From contig NZ_JACHJV010000004.1 in NCBI RefSeq assembly GCF_014203855.1, positions 93,789 to 157,788 on the forward strand: a stretch of DNA of 64,000 nucleotides, written 5' to 3'. Shown here in pieces: positions 57,132 to 64,000 of the stretch (positions are counted from its first letter, which is position 1; each line of letters starts with the position of its first letter). Position numbers and translations under genes: made by a program. This stretch comes from Kitasatospora kifunensis. Lineage in GTDB: Bacteria > Actinomycetota > Actinomycetes > Streptomycetales > Streptomycetaceae. The notes below the pieces were generated by a model that saw only the letters and a list, made by a program, of their open reading frames with translations, searched no databases and had not been told where the DNA came from.

Positions 57132-57821
57132 CTACTGGTTGTTGATCATCTTCTTGACCTTCATGCGCACCTTGCCGTTGAACACGTTCTGCGGAGCCGG
57201 GGCCGGGGCCAGGGCGGGCAGCTGCCCGGCGCCGCCCAGCGCGGCACCGCCCGCCCGGGTGGCGCCGACCACCAGCGCCGCCACGAGCACGACAACACCC
57301 GCACCGGTCACGGCCTGGCCGATCATCGCGACCGCCTCACCGACCGCGGCGACCAGCGACCCCACCCCCCACGCGGCGACGCCGCCGCCAGCCAGCAGCA
57401 CGCCGCCCGCGGCGCTGCGCATCACCAGCGGGTCGCCGGTGGGCCGGTAGGTGACGCGCGAGGGCTCCAGGCCGGCGGCGGGGACGGCGTAGCCGGTGAC
57501 CTGCTGGCCGTTCGGCAGGATCAGGGTCTGCACCTGTGCGCCGGCCGGAATCGGCATCGGAGCGGGAGCCTGAGCCGGGTAGTGGGCGGGCGGGGGAGGG
57601 GAGGGGAGGTAGGCGACGAAGGGGTCGGCGGCCGCGATGTGCGGGGAGAGCGCAGCTGCCAGGCGCGGGTGGCGGGCGAGGATCTCGGCGTGGTCGAGCG
57701 CCGCCGTGCGCCCGGCGGCGATGTCGGCCAGGAGGGCGCCGATCTGTCCGGCCGTGGCCGGGTGGCCGGTGGTGGTGGGCTGCGGCAGGTAGTCGGCTGG
57801 GGTCTGGGTCTGGTTCCACAT
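57132..57821 (-). CDS. Spd-like membrane protein of the conjugation module
   Basis: Encodes 229 aa from ATG 57821. N-terminal helical region (TAGQIGALLADIAAGRTAAL), a proline-rich middle, two membrane helices (about residues 132-155 and 160-185) and a basic C-terminal tail (NGKVRMKVKKMINNQ). The location beside TraB and the membrane character fit plasmid-spread (Spd) proteins, which help intermycelial transfer. Sequence homology cannot be claimed. Confidence 0.6.
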   Translation of the reverse strand: MWNQTQTPADYLPQPTTTGHPATAGQIGALLADIAAGRTAALDHAEILARHPRLAAALSPHIAAADPFVAYLPSPPPPAHYPAQAPAPMPIPAGAQVQTLILPNGQQVTGYAVPAAGLEPSRVTYRPTGDPLVMRSAAGGVLLAGGGVAAWGVGSLVAAVGEAVAMIGQAVTGAGVVVLVAALVVGATRAGGAALGGAGQLPALAPAPAPQNVFNGKVRMKVKKMINNQ

Positions 57822-57867
57822 GATCGACGGTGCTTCCTCTCAGCAGGTGGTTTGTGGTGGTTCGTGA

Positions 57868-58034
57868 CCCGGTACGGGCCCGGTACGGGCCGGGAAAGCG
57901 CAGGTCAGGGACCGGTATGCCCCCGGTACGAAGATCCGGGAGCCGGTACGCCGTCCCGCCCCAGTGGGAGCCGTACCGGGTGCGTCCCGGTCGCTGACCT
58001 GCGGGTTTGTGCGGCGTACCGGACCCCGTACCGG
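57868..58034. repeat. array of CCGGTACG octamers; putative clt site for TraB
   Basis: CCGGTACG occurs exactly at 57869-57876, 57880-57887, 57923-57930 and 57943-57950. Its complement CGTACCGG occurs at 57972-57979, 58015-58022 and 58027-58034, and there is a degenerate copy near 57911. The first two are parts of a perfect tandem CCCGGTACGGG repeat. Seven exact 8-mers in 167 bp directly after the traB stop match the layout of known TraB recognition sequences (8-bp GACCCGGA in pSVH1), but with a different octamer. This is the whole 221-bp intergenic region; no gene is seen. Confidence 0.7.
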
Positions 58035-58042
58035 GTACATAC

Positions 58043-60418
58043 CTACGCAATCCCGGCAGCGGCCTTGATGTCGGCGAGGTAGTAGCCGTTCGCCCGCACC
58101 GGCTTCTGCCAGCCCCGGGTGGAGAGCGAGCGGCCCGTCCCGTCGAGGTGTGCGGCGATCTTCTGGCTCAGCGCCTTGCCGCCCCGGGTGACGTACAGGC
58201 CGGCGGCCGCGGCCTGGTCGTCCTCGCCCTCCGGCTCGGCGTCGAACGCGGCCGGGCCCCACGACGGCTCGTCGGCCTCGGCGAGCAGCGCGAGCAGCTC
58301 GCCGGTGGCCATCCGCTCCGGGTTCCGCTTGTGCTCGAACGCCGCCAGCATCAGGCCGAGAATCCCCAGACCACCGGCCGGAATGCCGGGACGGCCCGAC
58401 CCGGTCGGGCCGCCGGCCACCGAGGACTCCCCTGTGCGCTCCAGCATGAACTCCTCGATCCGGTCCCGGAACTGACCGGGAGCCCGATTCGCGGCGGTGC
58501 GCAGCACCATCGCCAGGTCGATGATCGGCAGCGCCCCGTCGAACTTCTCGTCTTCGATGAAGCACGACCTGGCCCGCTCGCCCTTGGCACCGTCGAAGTT
58601 GGTGATCATCTGGCCGCCCATCCCGTCGGGGATGTCGTGCGCCCGCAGCCCGTTGCCCGTCGCGCCGTCGCCCAGAATGGCGTTGGTCTGCGCGGCCGTC
58701 TTGGTACGGGTGGCGATAGCCACACCGGCGTTGTTGCGGAACTTGCGCGGAATGGTGTCGGAATCCGGGTCCTGGGTGGAGACCAGGATCACGATGTTCA
58801 GCGCCGCCGCCCACCCGGCCAGGTCCTCCAGCATCGACACGACCCTCGGCAGCTTCCCGCCGGCGGGCTTCTCCAGGTAGAGCTGCGCCTCGTCGATGAT
58901 GACGATCTCCAGCGGGAACGCCTGCAGGTCGGCCTCGGTCAGCTTGGCCCGACCGACGGTCTCCAGGTAGTCCTCCCGGCGCTGCGCCTCTGCCTTGATA
59001 GCCTCCATCAGCAGCTCCAGGCGGTCCGGGCGGCGGCCGAAGAAGGTCGCGCACGCCGGGCCGTAGGTGCGGTGCTCGCCCGGCTTAGCGCCGACCACCA
59101 GGCGGATGTTGATCCGCGGGTCCAGCGCCAGGCCGCAGATGATCGAGCGCAGCAGCATGCCCTTGCCGGTGCGGGACATGCCGCCGATGAGCGCCATGAC
59201 GTGCCGCAGCCGCAGGTAGATGATCTCCCCGCGCCGGTTGAAGCCGATCGGAATGCCCTGGCCCCACACGTCGATCGGGCCGGTCGCCTTGAGCAGCGGG
59301 GACTCCCGGACGACGGCCAGCGGGTCCTCCGAGCTCACCCAGAGCTTCACCTCGCCGGGGTCGCCGGCCTTGGTGAAGTCCAGCCAGGTCACGTCCACGT
59401 TCAGCGCCTTGGCGATGACCTCGCGCCTGGCCTCCAGCGTCGTGATGGTCGCCTTGCCCGGCAGCTTGAACACCGCCTCGCTGGCGCTGGGGCCCACCGC
59501 GCGCACCGGCCCGTACATCTCGACCTCGGCCTCCTGGCCGATCACCTCGGCCAGGCGCAGCGCCTCGTTGATCTCGGCCGCGCCGACCACCCGGTCCGAG
59601 GTCTTCTCCTGGTAGGCCTCCAGGAGCGCCAGGACCTCATCGGGGTTGCGGCGCCGCCACTCGCGGCGGCCGAGCAGGTGCAGCACGCCCAAGGCGAGCA
59701 GCCCGGCCGGGCTCGCCGCGATCAGCCCGTACTGCACGGCGAGGTAGACGGTGGCGGCGACGTAGCTGCCAGCCAGACCCATGCCAGCCAAGGTGCGCTT
59801 CTCGGACCAGCGGGCCTTGCGGACGTCGCTGTGCTCGGCGCGCATCGCGGCGATCTGCTCGGCGTCGACTCCGGCCCGCACGGCCTGGTCGATCGCGTCG
59901 CCGTACTCCCGAGCCTGCAGGAAGTGGCGGGCGCGGCCGCCGTAGGTCCAGCCGCCCAGCGCCGCCAGGGCGGCGAACTTCCAGGTGTACTTCGGCAGCC
60001 GCCAGGCGTGCCAGGCCCCGAGGTTGCGGGCGGTGTCGAACGTGTCGGCCGCCGCGGCCTTGAAGTGGTCCCAGGACAGGAAGGCGTCAGGGCGGGGCTC
60101 GCGGTAGGGCTGGTGGCGCCACGGGGTCCGCTCGGGCTGCGCCTGGGCGGGGATGGCGAGGGCCTGGTCGTAGACGCCGTCGTCGTCCCGCTCGTACTCG
60201 TAGGGGACGGCGTCCGACGGGGTGGCGTCGGTGGGAAGGCGGATCGTGCCGACGGTGGAGGCGTGGCCGGCGGCGGCGGTGTGGTTGGCCATCCGCTGCT
60301 GGAGCGCGGCGATTTGCTCGGGGCCCAGGAGCTTGGTCAGCGAGATGGCGGACTTGTCGAAGTCCACGGTGCTGGTGTCGGAGTTGATGTCGTGGCCGTT
60401 GACGGCGGTGTCGGTCAT
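58043..60418 (-). CDS. traB: TraB/FtsK-like conjugative DNA translocase
   Basis: Encodes 791 aa from ATG 60418 with AGGGAG upstream. The N-terminal half has a membrane region (about residues 150-240, with TLAGMGLAGSYVAATVYLAV). The ATPase core follows with Walker A GGMSRTGKGMLLRSIICG (about 408-425), the VVGAKPGEHRTYG loop, Walker B IVIIDEAQLYLE (about 500-512) and the ILVSTQDPDSDTIPRKFRNN segment of FtsK/SpoIIIE proteins. A C-terminal winged-helix-like region (LSQKIAAHLDGTGRSLSTRG) would recognise DNA repeats. Streptomycete TraB forms a ring and moves double-stranded plasmid DNA between hyphae. The octamer array just downstream is its likely target. Confidence 0.9.
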   Translation of the reverse strand: MTDTAVNGHDINSDTSTVDFDKSAISLTKLLGPEQIAALQQRMANHTAAAGHASTVGTIRLPTDATPSDAVPYEYERDDDGVYDQALAIPAQAQPERTPWRHQPYREPRPDAFLSWDHFKAAAADTFDTARNLGAWHAWRLPKYTWKFAALAALGGWTYGGRARHFLQAREYGDAIDQAVRAGVDAEQIAAMRAEHSDVRKARWSEKRTLAGMGLAGSYVAATVYLAVQYGLIAASPAGLLALGVLHLLGRREWRRRNPDEVLALLEAYQEKTSDRVVGAAEINEALRLAEVIGQEAEVEMYGPVRAVGPSASEAVFKLPGKATITTLEARREVIAKALNVDVTWLDFTKAGDPGEVKLWVSSEDPLAVVRESPLLKATGPIDVWGQGIPIGFNRRGEIIYLRLRHVMALIGGMSRTGKGMLLRSIICGLALDPRINIRLVVGAKPGEHRTYGPACATFFGRRPDRLELLMEAIKAEAQRREDYLETVGRAKLTEADLQAFPLEIVIIDEAQLYLEKPAGGKLPRVVSMLEDLAGWAAALNIVILVSTQDPDSDTIPRKFRNNAGVAIATRTKTAAQTNAILGDGATGNGLRAHDIPDGMGGQMITNFDGAKGERARSCFIEDEKFDGALPIIDLAMVLRTAANRAPGQFRDRIEEFMLERTGESSVAGGPTGSGRPGIPAGGLGILGLMLAAFEHKRNPERMATGELLALLAEADEPSWGPAAFDAEPEGEDDQAAAAGLYVTRGGKALSQKIAAHLDGTGRSLSTRGWQKPVRANGYYLADIKAAAGIA

Positions 60419-60498
60419 GGGGGGCTCCCTGATCTGTGGTTCGGGCGGCGGGGAAGGGCGGGGCCGGCTGGGGCCGACCCCGAAGGCCTGCCGGCCAG

Positions 60499-61206
60499 TC
60501 AGGCCAGGAGCAGGTAGGGCAGCGCGCTGGTGTCCACGACTCCGCCCGCGACGACGGCGACCTTGAGCACGGGGTCGTTCGGGTTGATCGGCCCGGGCGC
60601 GGCGGCGAAGTAGGCGCGCAGCAGGGCGCGGAGGCTCTCGCGCTCCTCGGGCCCGCGCTCGCCGGTGGCCACGTAGAGGGACACCTCGCCGATCTGCTGC
60701 CTCAGCTGCTCGCGGGTGGGGCCGGCGGGGACCGCGGCGGGTGCCGGGGCGGTCGGGTCGTCCAGGACGCCGCCGACCACGAGGGCGACCGCGTAGTAGG
60801 GGACACCCGGTTCGGCCGGCGACTGGGCGAAGTGGGCGCGCAGCATGTCCCGCAGGCAGGCGGCGGCGGCCTTGTCGCGGACGTTGGCGGCGGCGTCCCC
60901 GAAGTACTCGCCGATCACCGCGGCGACCTGGTGCGGGTCGGCGCACAGGGTGATGCCGGTGTGCGGCGGGATCTGGCAGACGCAGTCCCAGCGTCCCTCC
61001 CGGACCCGGTCGGGGTCGGCGAGCTGGGCCAGGGACTCGTTCTCGGCGCGCAGGCGCTCGGTGGTGGTCTCCGCCTCGGCGAGGCGGGCCTTCAGGGTGT
61101 CGATCTGGGCGAGGGTCTCGTTCTCGCGCTGGCGGTAGCCGGCCAGCAGGTCGGCGTCGCGGCGCAGGCCGGTCAGGGTGGTGGTGGCGACGATGCGGAA
61201 GAACAC
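60499..61206 (-). CDS. hypothetical protein with an internal duplication
   Basis: Encodes 235 aa from GTG 61206 with GGAAGGAG upstream. A charged coiled coil (about residues 20-70, AQIDTLKARLAEAETTTERL) is followed by CVCQIPPHTGITLCADPHQV. Two copies of a helical unit then follow: LRDMLRAHFAQSPAEPGVPY...VALVVGGVLDD and LRALLRAYFAAAPGPINPND...VAVVAGGVVDT. The second copy ends the protein. It lies between traB and the next small genes, so a conjugation role is possible. I do not recognise the family. Confidence 0.65.
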   Translation of the reverse strand: MFFRIVATTTLTGLRRDADLLAGYRQRENETLAQIDTLKARLAEAETTTERLRAENESLAQLADPDRVREGRWDCVCQIPPHTGITLCADPHQVAAVIGEYFGDAAANVRDKAAAACLRDMLRAHFAQSPAEPGVPYYAVALVVGGVLDDPTAPAPAAVPAGPTREQLRQQIGEVSLYVATGERGPEERESLRALLRAYFAAAPGPINPNDPVLKVAVVAGGVVDTSALPYLLLA

Positions 61207-61226
61207 AGGATTCTCCTTCCGGCCGG

Positions 61227-61586
61227 TCAGGCCGCGTCGAAGTCGAAGATGCTGGTCTGGGCGGCGGCCAGGCGCTCGGCGTGCCGGGCGGCGGCGCGGG
61301 CAGCGGCGGCGTTGGTGCGGGTGGTGTAGCAGGCCCGGCACAGGGCGATCAGGTCGTCGGGACCGAGGCCGGCGGCAACCGCGAGCGGGGTGTCGGGGTC
61401 GATCGGCACGACCACCAGCGGTTCGGGCCGTCCGGCGCCGGGCCGGTAGGTGCAGCTGCTCGCCGTCCGCGCGTGCGCCTTGCGGCTGCCGCAGCCGCCA
61501 GGGGAATCCGGGCCGCACCCGCAGGCACCATCGGTGCGGGCGGTGACGGCGGCGTAGCGGGAGTCGAGATCGGAGTAGTCGTGCAT
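61227..61586 (-). CDS. hypothetical cysteine-rich protein
   Basis: Encodes 119 aa. The first half contains CGCGPDSPGGCGSRKAHAR. The second half has PDDLIALCRACYTTRTNAAA, a CxxC preceded by a DLIxL stretch like the zinc-knuckle part of HNH proteins, but without the histidines of a nuclease. Likely metal-binding. Conjugation-module neighbourhood, function unknown. Confidence 0.55.
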   Translation of the reverse strand: MHDYSDLDSRYAAVTARTDGACGCGPDSPGGCGSRKAHARTASSCTYRPGAGRPEPLVVVPIDPDTPLAVAAGLGPDDLIALCRACYTTRTNAAAARAAARHAERLAAAQTSIFDFDAA

Positions 61587-61639
61587 GGTCGTCTCCGGGC
61601 CGGGGCTGGGGCCTCGGGTGTGGCCCCAGCCGGGGAGTA

Positions 61640-63046
61640 CTACTTCTTTCGCGCGCCGCGCACGGGGCGCCTAGGAACGCGGGTCACGGTCGCGGTGGAG
61701 CTGACCTTGCCGACGCCCGGCAGGTACTTCTGGGCGTCCCCGGCGCGGCGCACAGGAGGCGTTCCGCCGTTGCTCTTCCGCCCGTCCTCTGCGTCCGGGT
61801 CACGGCGGGGCGTTTGGGATTCGACCTGCGGTTTTGCGGTCCCCTCGAAGCCCTCGCCCGCCTGTTGCATCGCCGCTCGCGCAGCCAGCAGCATGGCCCG
61901 GATCGAGGCCGTGACACCGACCTCCTTGGTGCCGTGAACGACCTCCCACGCGGCTGCCCAGATCTGCTCGGTGACGTGCGCCGAGCCGGTCGCGGTGCGG
62001 CGGGCGACGGCCACCGCCCAGACCTCCGGGTGCTCGGCCTGCCGCTCCTCGTCGCGGCGCGCCTGGTCCTCGGCAGCGACCAGATCAGCGGCGGCCTTGT
62101 CGGCCGCCTTCTTCTCGTCCTCCGCCGCCTTCGCCTCGGCCTTCGCGATCGCCTCGGCCTCGGCCCGCTCGGCCTCCTCGGCCAGGCGCCGCAGCTCTGC
62201 AGCGGCTGCCTTGGCCGCGGCGTTCCGCTCGCGCCGGGTCGGCACGCCGTCCAACCGCCGGGCCCTGCCGTGCTCATAGGCGGTCCACACGATCGGACCG
62301 CCGATCGAGGTCACCGCGCCGATCGCGCCGACCCCGATACCGATCCGCGGATCAGCGTTGCCATGGATGACGTTGACGGCCGCCGCGATCACCGCCGCGA
62401 CCATGACGCCGACCCGGTAGGGCCACACCGGGCGCCCAGCCGTCACAGCGGCCGCCGCACCGAAGCTCAGCACGAGCGCCAGGCCCTCCAGGAAGAAGGG
62501 CGCGCTCAGCAGGAACGGCATGTCCGGCTTGTAGAACGCGAGGACCTGCAGGGGCATCGAGACGACGGCGCCGGCGATGTAGATCCCGAGCGCGCCCAGC
62601 CGCCAGTTCCGCTCGGCGGACTTCTTCTCGTCAGCCTCGGCCTGCACCCGCTCCCGGGCGGCCTCGGCAGCCGCCTTCTCCTGGGCGGCCTCCCGCTCGG
62701 CGGCCTCCCGCTCGGCGGTCAGCTTCGCCATCTTCGCGGCGTGCGTCGCTTCGTCCTGCTCGGTGCGCATCGCGCCGCGCCGGTTGGCCAGACGCAGGCG
62801 CTCGGCCTCAGCGGCCGCCTTGTCGGCCTCCGCCTGGATCAGCGCGGCGCGGGCCTCGGCCTCCGGATCGGGCTGCTGGACCTGGTCCTGCTTGGTGAGG
62901 TCGACCAGGGTGCCAGCCTGGGGCCCCTCGCCGCCCACCAGGTAGACGGGCAGCAGCTCGTAGTCGACCTCGCGGTCGGGGCGGTCGTGCGTGGTGTCGG
63001 GGGCCTCCTCGGAGCGGAGGTCAGCCGGGGGAAGCGTCGTGGTCAC
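61640..63046 (-). CDS. SpdB/DUF2637-like membrane protein
   Basis: Encodes 468 aa from a GTG with AGAGGAG upstream. It has a long charged coiled coil (about residues 60-140), then four membrane helices (about 150-172, 177-200, 205-225 and 235-255) with AERNWRLGALGIYIAGAVVS and an RPVWPYRVGVMVAAVIAAAV block. A second coiled coil (about 265-330) and a basic tail follow. The four-helix block resembles the DUF2637 membrane region of actinobacterial plasmid-spread proteins. It would act in the membrane with TraB in intermycelial transfer. Confidence 0.75.
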   Translation of the reverse strand: MTTTLPPADLRSEEAPDTTHDRPDREVDYELLPVYLVGGEGPQAGTLVDLTKQDQVQQPDPEAEARAALIQAEADKAAAEAERLRLANRRGAMRTEQDEATHAAKMAKLTAEREAAEREAAQEKAAAEAARERVQAEADEKKSAERNWRLGALGIYIAGAVVSMPLQVLAFYKPDMPFLLSAPFFLEGLALVLSFGAAAAVTAGRPVWPYRVGVMVAAVIAAAVNVIHGNADPRIGIGVGAIGAVTSIGGPIVWTAYEHGRARRLDGVPTRRERNAAAKAAAAELRRLAEEAERAEAEAIAKAEAKAAEDEKKAADKAAADLVAAEDQARRDEERQAEHPEVWAVAVARRTATGSAHVTEQIWAAAWEVVHGTKEVGVTASIRAMLLAARAAMQQAGEGFEGTAKPQVESQTPRRDPDAEDGRKSNGGTPPVRRAGDAQKYLPGVGKVSSTATVTRVPRRPVRGARKK

Positions 63047-63060
63047 TCGGGGGTCTCCTC

Positions 63061-63282
63061 TCAGGTCTGGGGGGTGTGGGCGGTGTACTGGGCGACGGCG
63101 GCCTCGGACGCCGTACGGGCGCGGTCGAGGCGGGCGTGAACCTTCTCGGTCTCGTCCAGCGCGAGGCTGATGCGGTTCGCTGAGTTGATCGCCCGGTTCA
63201 GCTCGACCACGCGGGCCGTGTCGGCCGCAGTCGCGATCTCGGGCTGCCAGGCGCCGGCCGGGTCGAGCGTGGGGGCCATCAC
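63061..63282 (-). CDS. small hypothetical helical protein
   Basis: Encodes 73 aa from GTG 63282 (an ATG lies one codon later), overlapping the previous stop. It is a single helix-rich sequence (VELNRAINSANRISLALDET ... DRARTASEAAVAQYTAH) that could pair with a coiled-coil partner such as the SpdB-like protein encoded next. Confidence 0.6.
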   Translation of the reverse strand: MMAPTLDPAGAWQPEIATAADTARVVELNRAINSANRISLALDETEKVHARLDRARTASEAAVAQYTAHTPQT

Positions 63283-63524
63283 CTACGACCCCCGCGGCGG
63301 CGGGCCGGGGCGGCCTTGGAGCCGGACTTCGAGCCGGGCCTGGTCACCACGGAGATCAGGTGGACCGCGCCGTAGACGATCAGCGCGGTCAGCGCGGCGT
63401 GCCCCAGGGTCAGGTACCAGGCCTGCCCCTTGCCGGGGTGCCAGGCGTGCCAGCCGGCCAACAGGCCCAGGACCGCGGCCAGGCCGTCGGTCGGGGTGGT
63501 CTTGAAGTGGTCGAGGATCCTCAC
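63279..63524 (-). CDS. small membrane protein of the conjugation module
   Basis: Encodes 81 aa: a GLAAVLGLLAGWHAWHPGKGQ segment, then a second helix TLGHAALTALIVYGAVHLISV and a very basic tail (RPGSKSGSKAAPARRRGGRR). The repeated use of HAWHPGKG next to DHFKTTPTDG also appears in part in TraB (KWDHFKAAAADT-like helix). Probably a small Spd-type membrane protein. Start overlaps the previous stop by 4 bp. Confidence 0.6.
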   Translation of the reverse strand: MRILDHFKTTPTDGLAAVLGLLAGWHAWHPGKGQAWYLTLGHAALTALIVYGAVHLISVVTRPGSKSGSKAAPARRRGGRR

Positions 63525-63979
63525 CGCCGCTCACCGCTCTTCGGTGCGCGCACGCGGGCCCAGGCCAGCTCCTGCTCCCAGGCGGCCCAGTTGGCGTCGG
63601 CGGGCTCGTAGATCCCGTCGTCGTCGGGTCCGTCGTCCGGCTCGGGCGGCCACCAGCCGCCGCCGGGCGGGCGGCCGCCGGGGATCCAGATCCAGCCGTC
63701 GTCGTCTCCGCGTTGGCGCCACCACTGGTAGCCGTCCCATCCGGCGATGGCGAGCAGGATCAGCAGGATGGGCGGCCGGTTGCTGTGGACGAGCCACCAG
63801 GCGTGGTCGGGCTCGATGAGCAGGTCACCGCCGAACGCGGCGGCGTAGATCGCCCAGCACATCTTCGAGCGGACAGCGGTGACGACCTGGTCGCCCAGCC
63901 ACACGGTGGCCTGGCGGGCAATGCGGCCGACGCGGGACTCCAGGGCCCGGCGGACCAGCACGCCCAGGCGGGCGACCAC
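63521..63979 (-). CDS. hypothetical membrane protein, 5' end possibly beyond the window
   Basis: Encodes at least 152 aa. The frame stays open to the window edge at 64000, so the true start may lie upstream; the GTG at 63979 is only the first possible one here. A basic helix precedes one or two membrane segments (about residues 38-60 and 66-84, PPILLILLAIAGWDGYQWWR). A tryptophan/glycine/proline/aspartate-rich hydrophilic tail ends ARVRAPKSGERR. It belongs to the same run of small membrane genes as the SpdB-like protein. Confidence 0.55.
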   Translation of the reverse strand: MVARLGVLVRRALESRVGRIARQATVWLGDQVVTAVRSKMCWAIYAAAFGGDLLIEPDHAWWLVHSNRPPILLILLAIAGWDGYQWWRQRGDDDGWIWIPGGRPPGGGWWPPEPDDGPDDDGIYEPADANWAAWEQELAWARVRAPKSGERR

Positions 63980-64000
63980 CAGGCGGCGCAGGCTGCGGCG

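Noticed and set aside
1..64000. CRISPR arrays, tRNA or rRNA genes and insertion sequences
   Set aside because: I saw no regularly spaced direct repeats, no tRNA-like cloverleaf and no transposase motif, although reading by eye may miss short RNA genes.

Overview
The window is very GC-rich actinobacterial DNA with strong third-position GC bias and many GTG starts. It looks like part of a large conjugative plasmid (or plasmid-like chromosomal element) of a mycelial streptomycete such as Streptomyces or Kitasatospora. Plasmid-type functions support this: a ParB/ParA partition pair with three parS-like 15-mers, several RepL-like winged-helix proteins beside gene-poor hairpin-rich tracts, and a Streptomyces-type FtsK/TraB translocase with Spd-like membrane partners. 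I saw no rRNA, tRNA, transposase, CRISPR array or central metabolism. Most genes are hypothetical and functions are inferred from motifs read by eye.

Layout. (1) 1-9.7 kb: accessory genes, including a CoiA-like nuclease, a GNAT acetyltransferase and two overlapping RepL-like genes. (2) 9.7-10.8 kb: non-coding, hairpin-rich. (3) 10.8-17.2 kb: hypothetical genes around a very large composite palindrome at 13065-13209. (4) 17.3-21.4 kb: a minus-strand three-gene unit of MoxR/RavA-type AAA+ ATPase, vWA/ViaA-type protein and a third protein. A 42-bp perfect palindrome precedes the first gene and a copy of its core precedes the third. (5) 21.5-26.7 kb: accessory genes, including a second CoiA-like nuclease. 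(6) 26.8-38.9 kb: a complete minus-strand Tad/Flp pilus operon (lipoprotein, secreted Gly-rich protein, SAF/CpaB-like, TadZ, TadA, TadB, TadC, small pilin candidate, three TadE/F-like pseudopilins, a LysM-SARP/BTAD membrane protein and a prepilin peptidase) ending in a hairpin terminator.

(7) 38.9-41.9 kb: a 1.3-kb non-coding tract, a RepL-like gene and a gene for a protein with two tandem winged-helix units. The two genes are bracketed by a 42-bp near-identical inverted repeat. (8) 41.9-42.7 kb: a mini-protein resembling a decayed FtsK ATPase core and its coupled partner. (9) 42.9-50.3 kb: a plus-strand run of small, often overlapping genes, including a RapZ-C-like protein, a Pycsar-effector-like membrane protein (DUF5706 type) and a NUDT9-like Nudix hydrolase. 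(10) 50.5-53.0 kb: the partition module. (11) 53.0-55.9 kb: a GGDEF protein and hypothetical genes. (12) 56-64 kb: the conjugation module on the minus strand, with TraB, Spd-like membrane proteins and small accessory genes.

How it fits together. ParAB-parS would secure segregation. TraB would move double-stranded DNA between hyphae, and seven octamers (CCGGTACG or its complement) just downstream of traB are a good candidate for its cis-acting clt site. The Tad pilus could support attachment or mating-aggregate formation. The MoxR-vWA unit, the orphan Pycsar-like effector with its Nudix neighbour and the CoiA-like nucleases form a possible conflict or DNA-handling layer. The most interesting candidates are the palindrome-controlled MoxR-vWA unit, the putative clt with a new recognition octamer, and the inverted-repeat-bracketed RepL-like locus.
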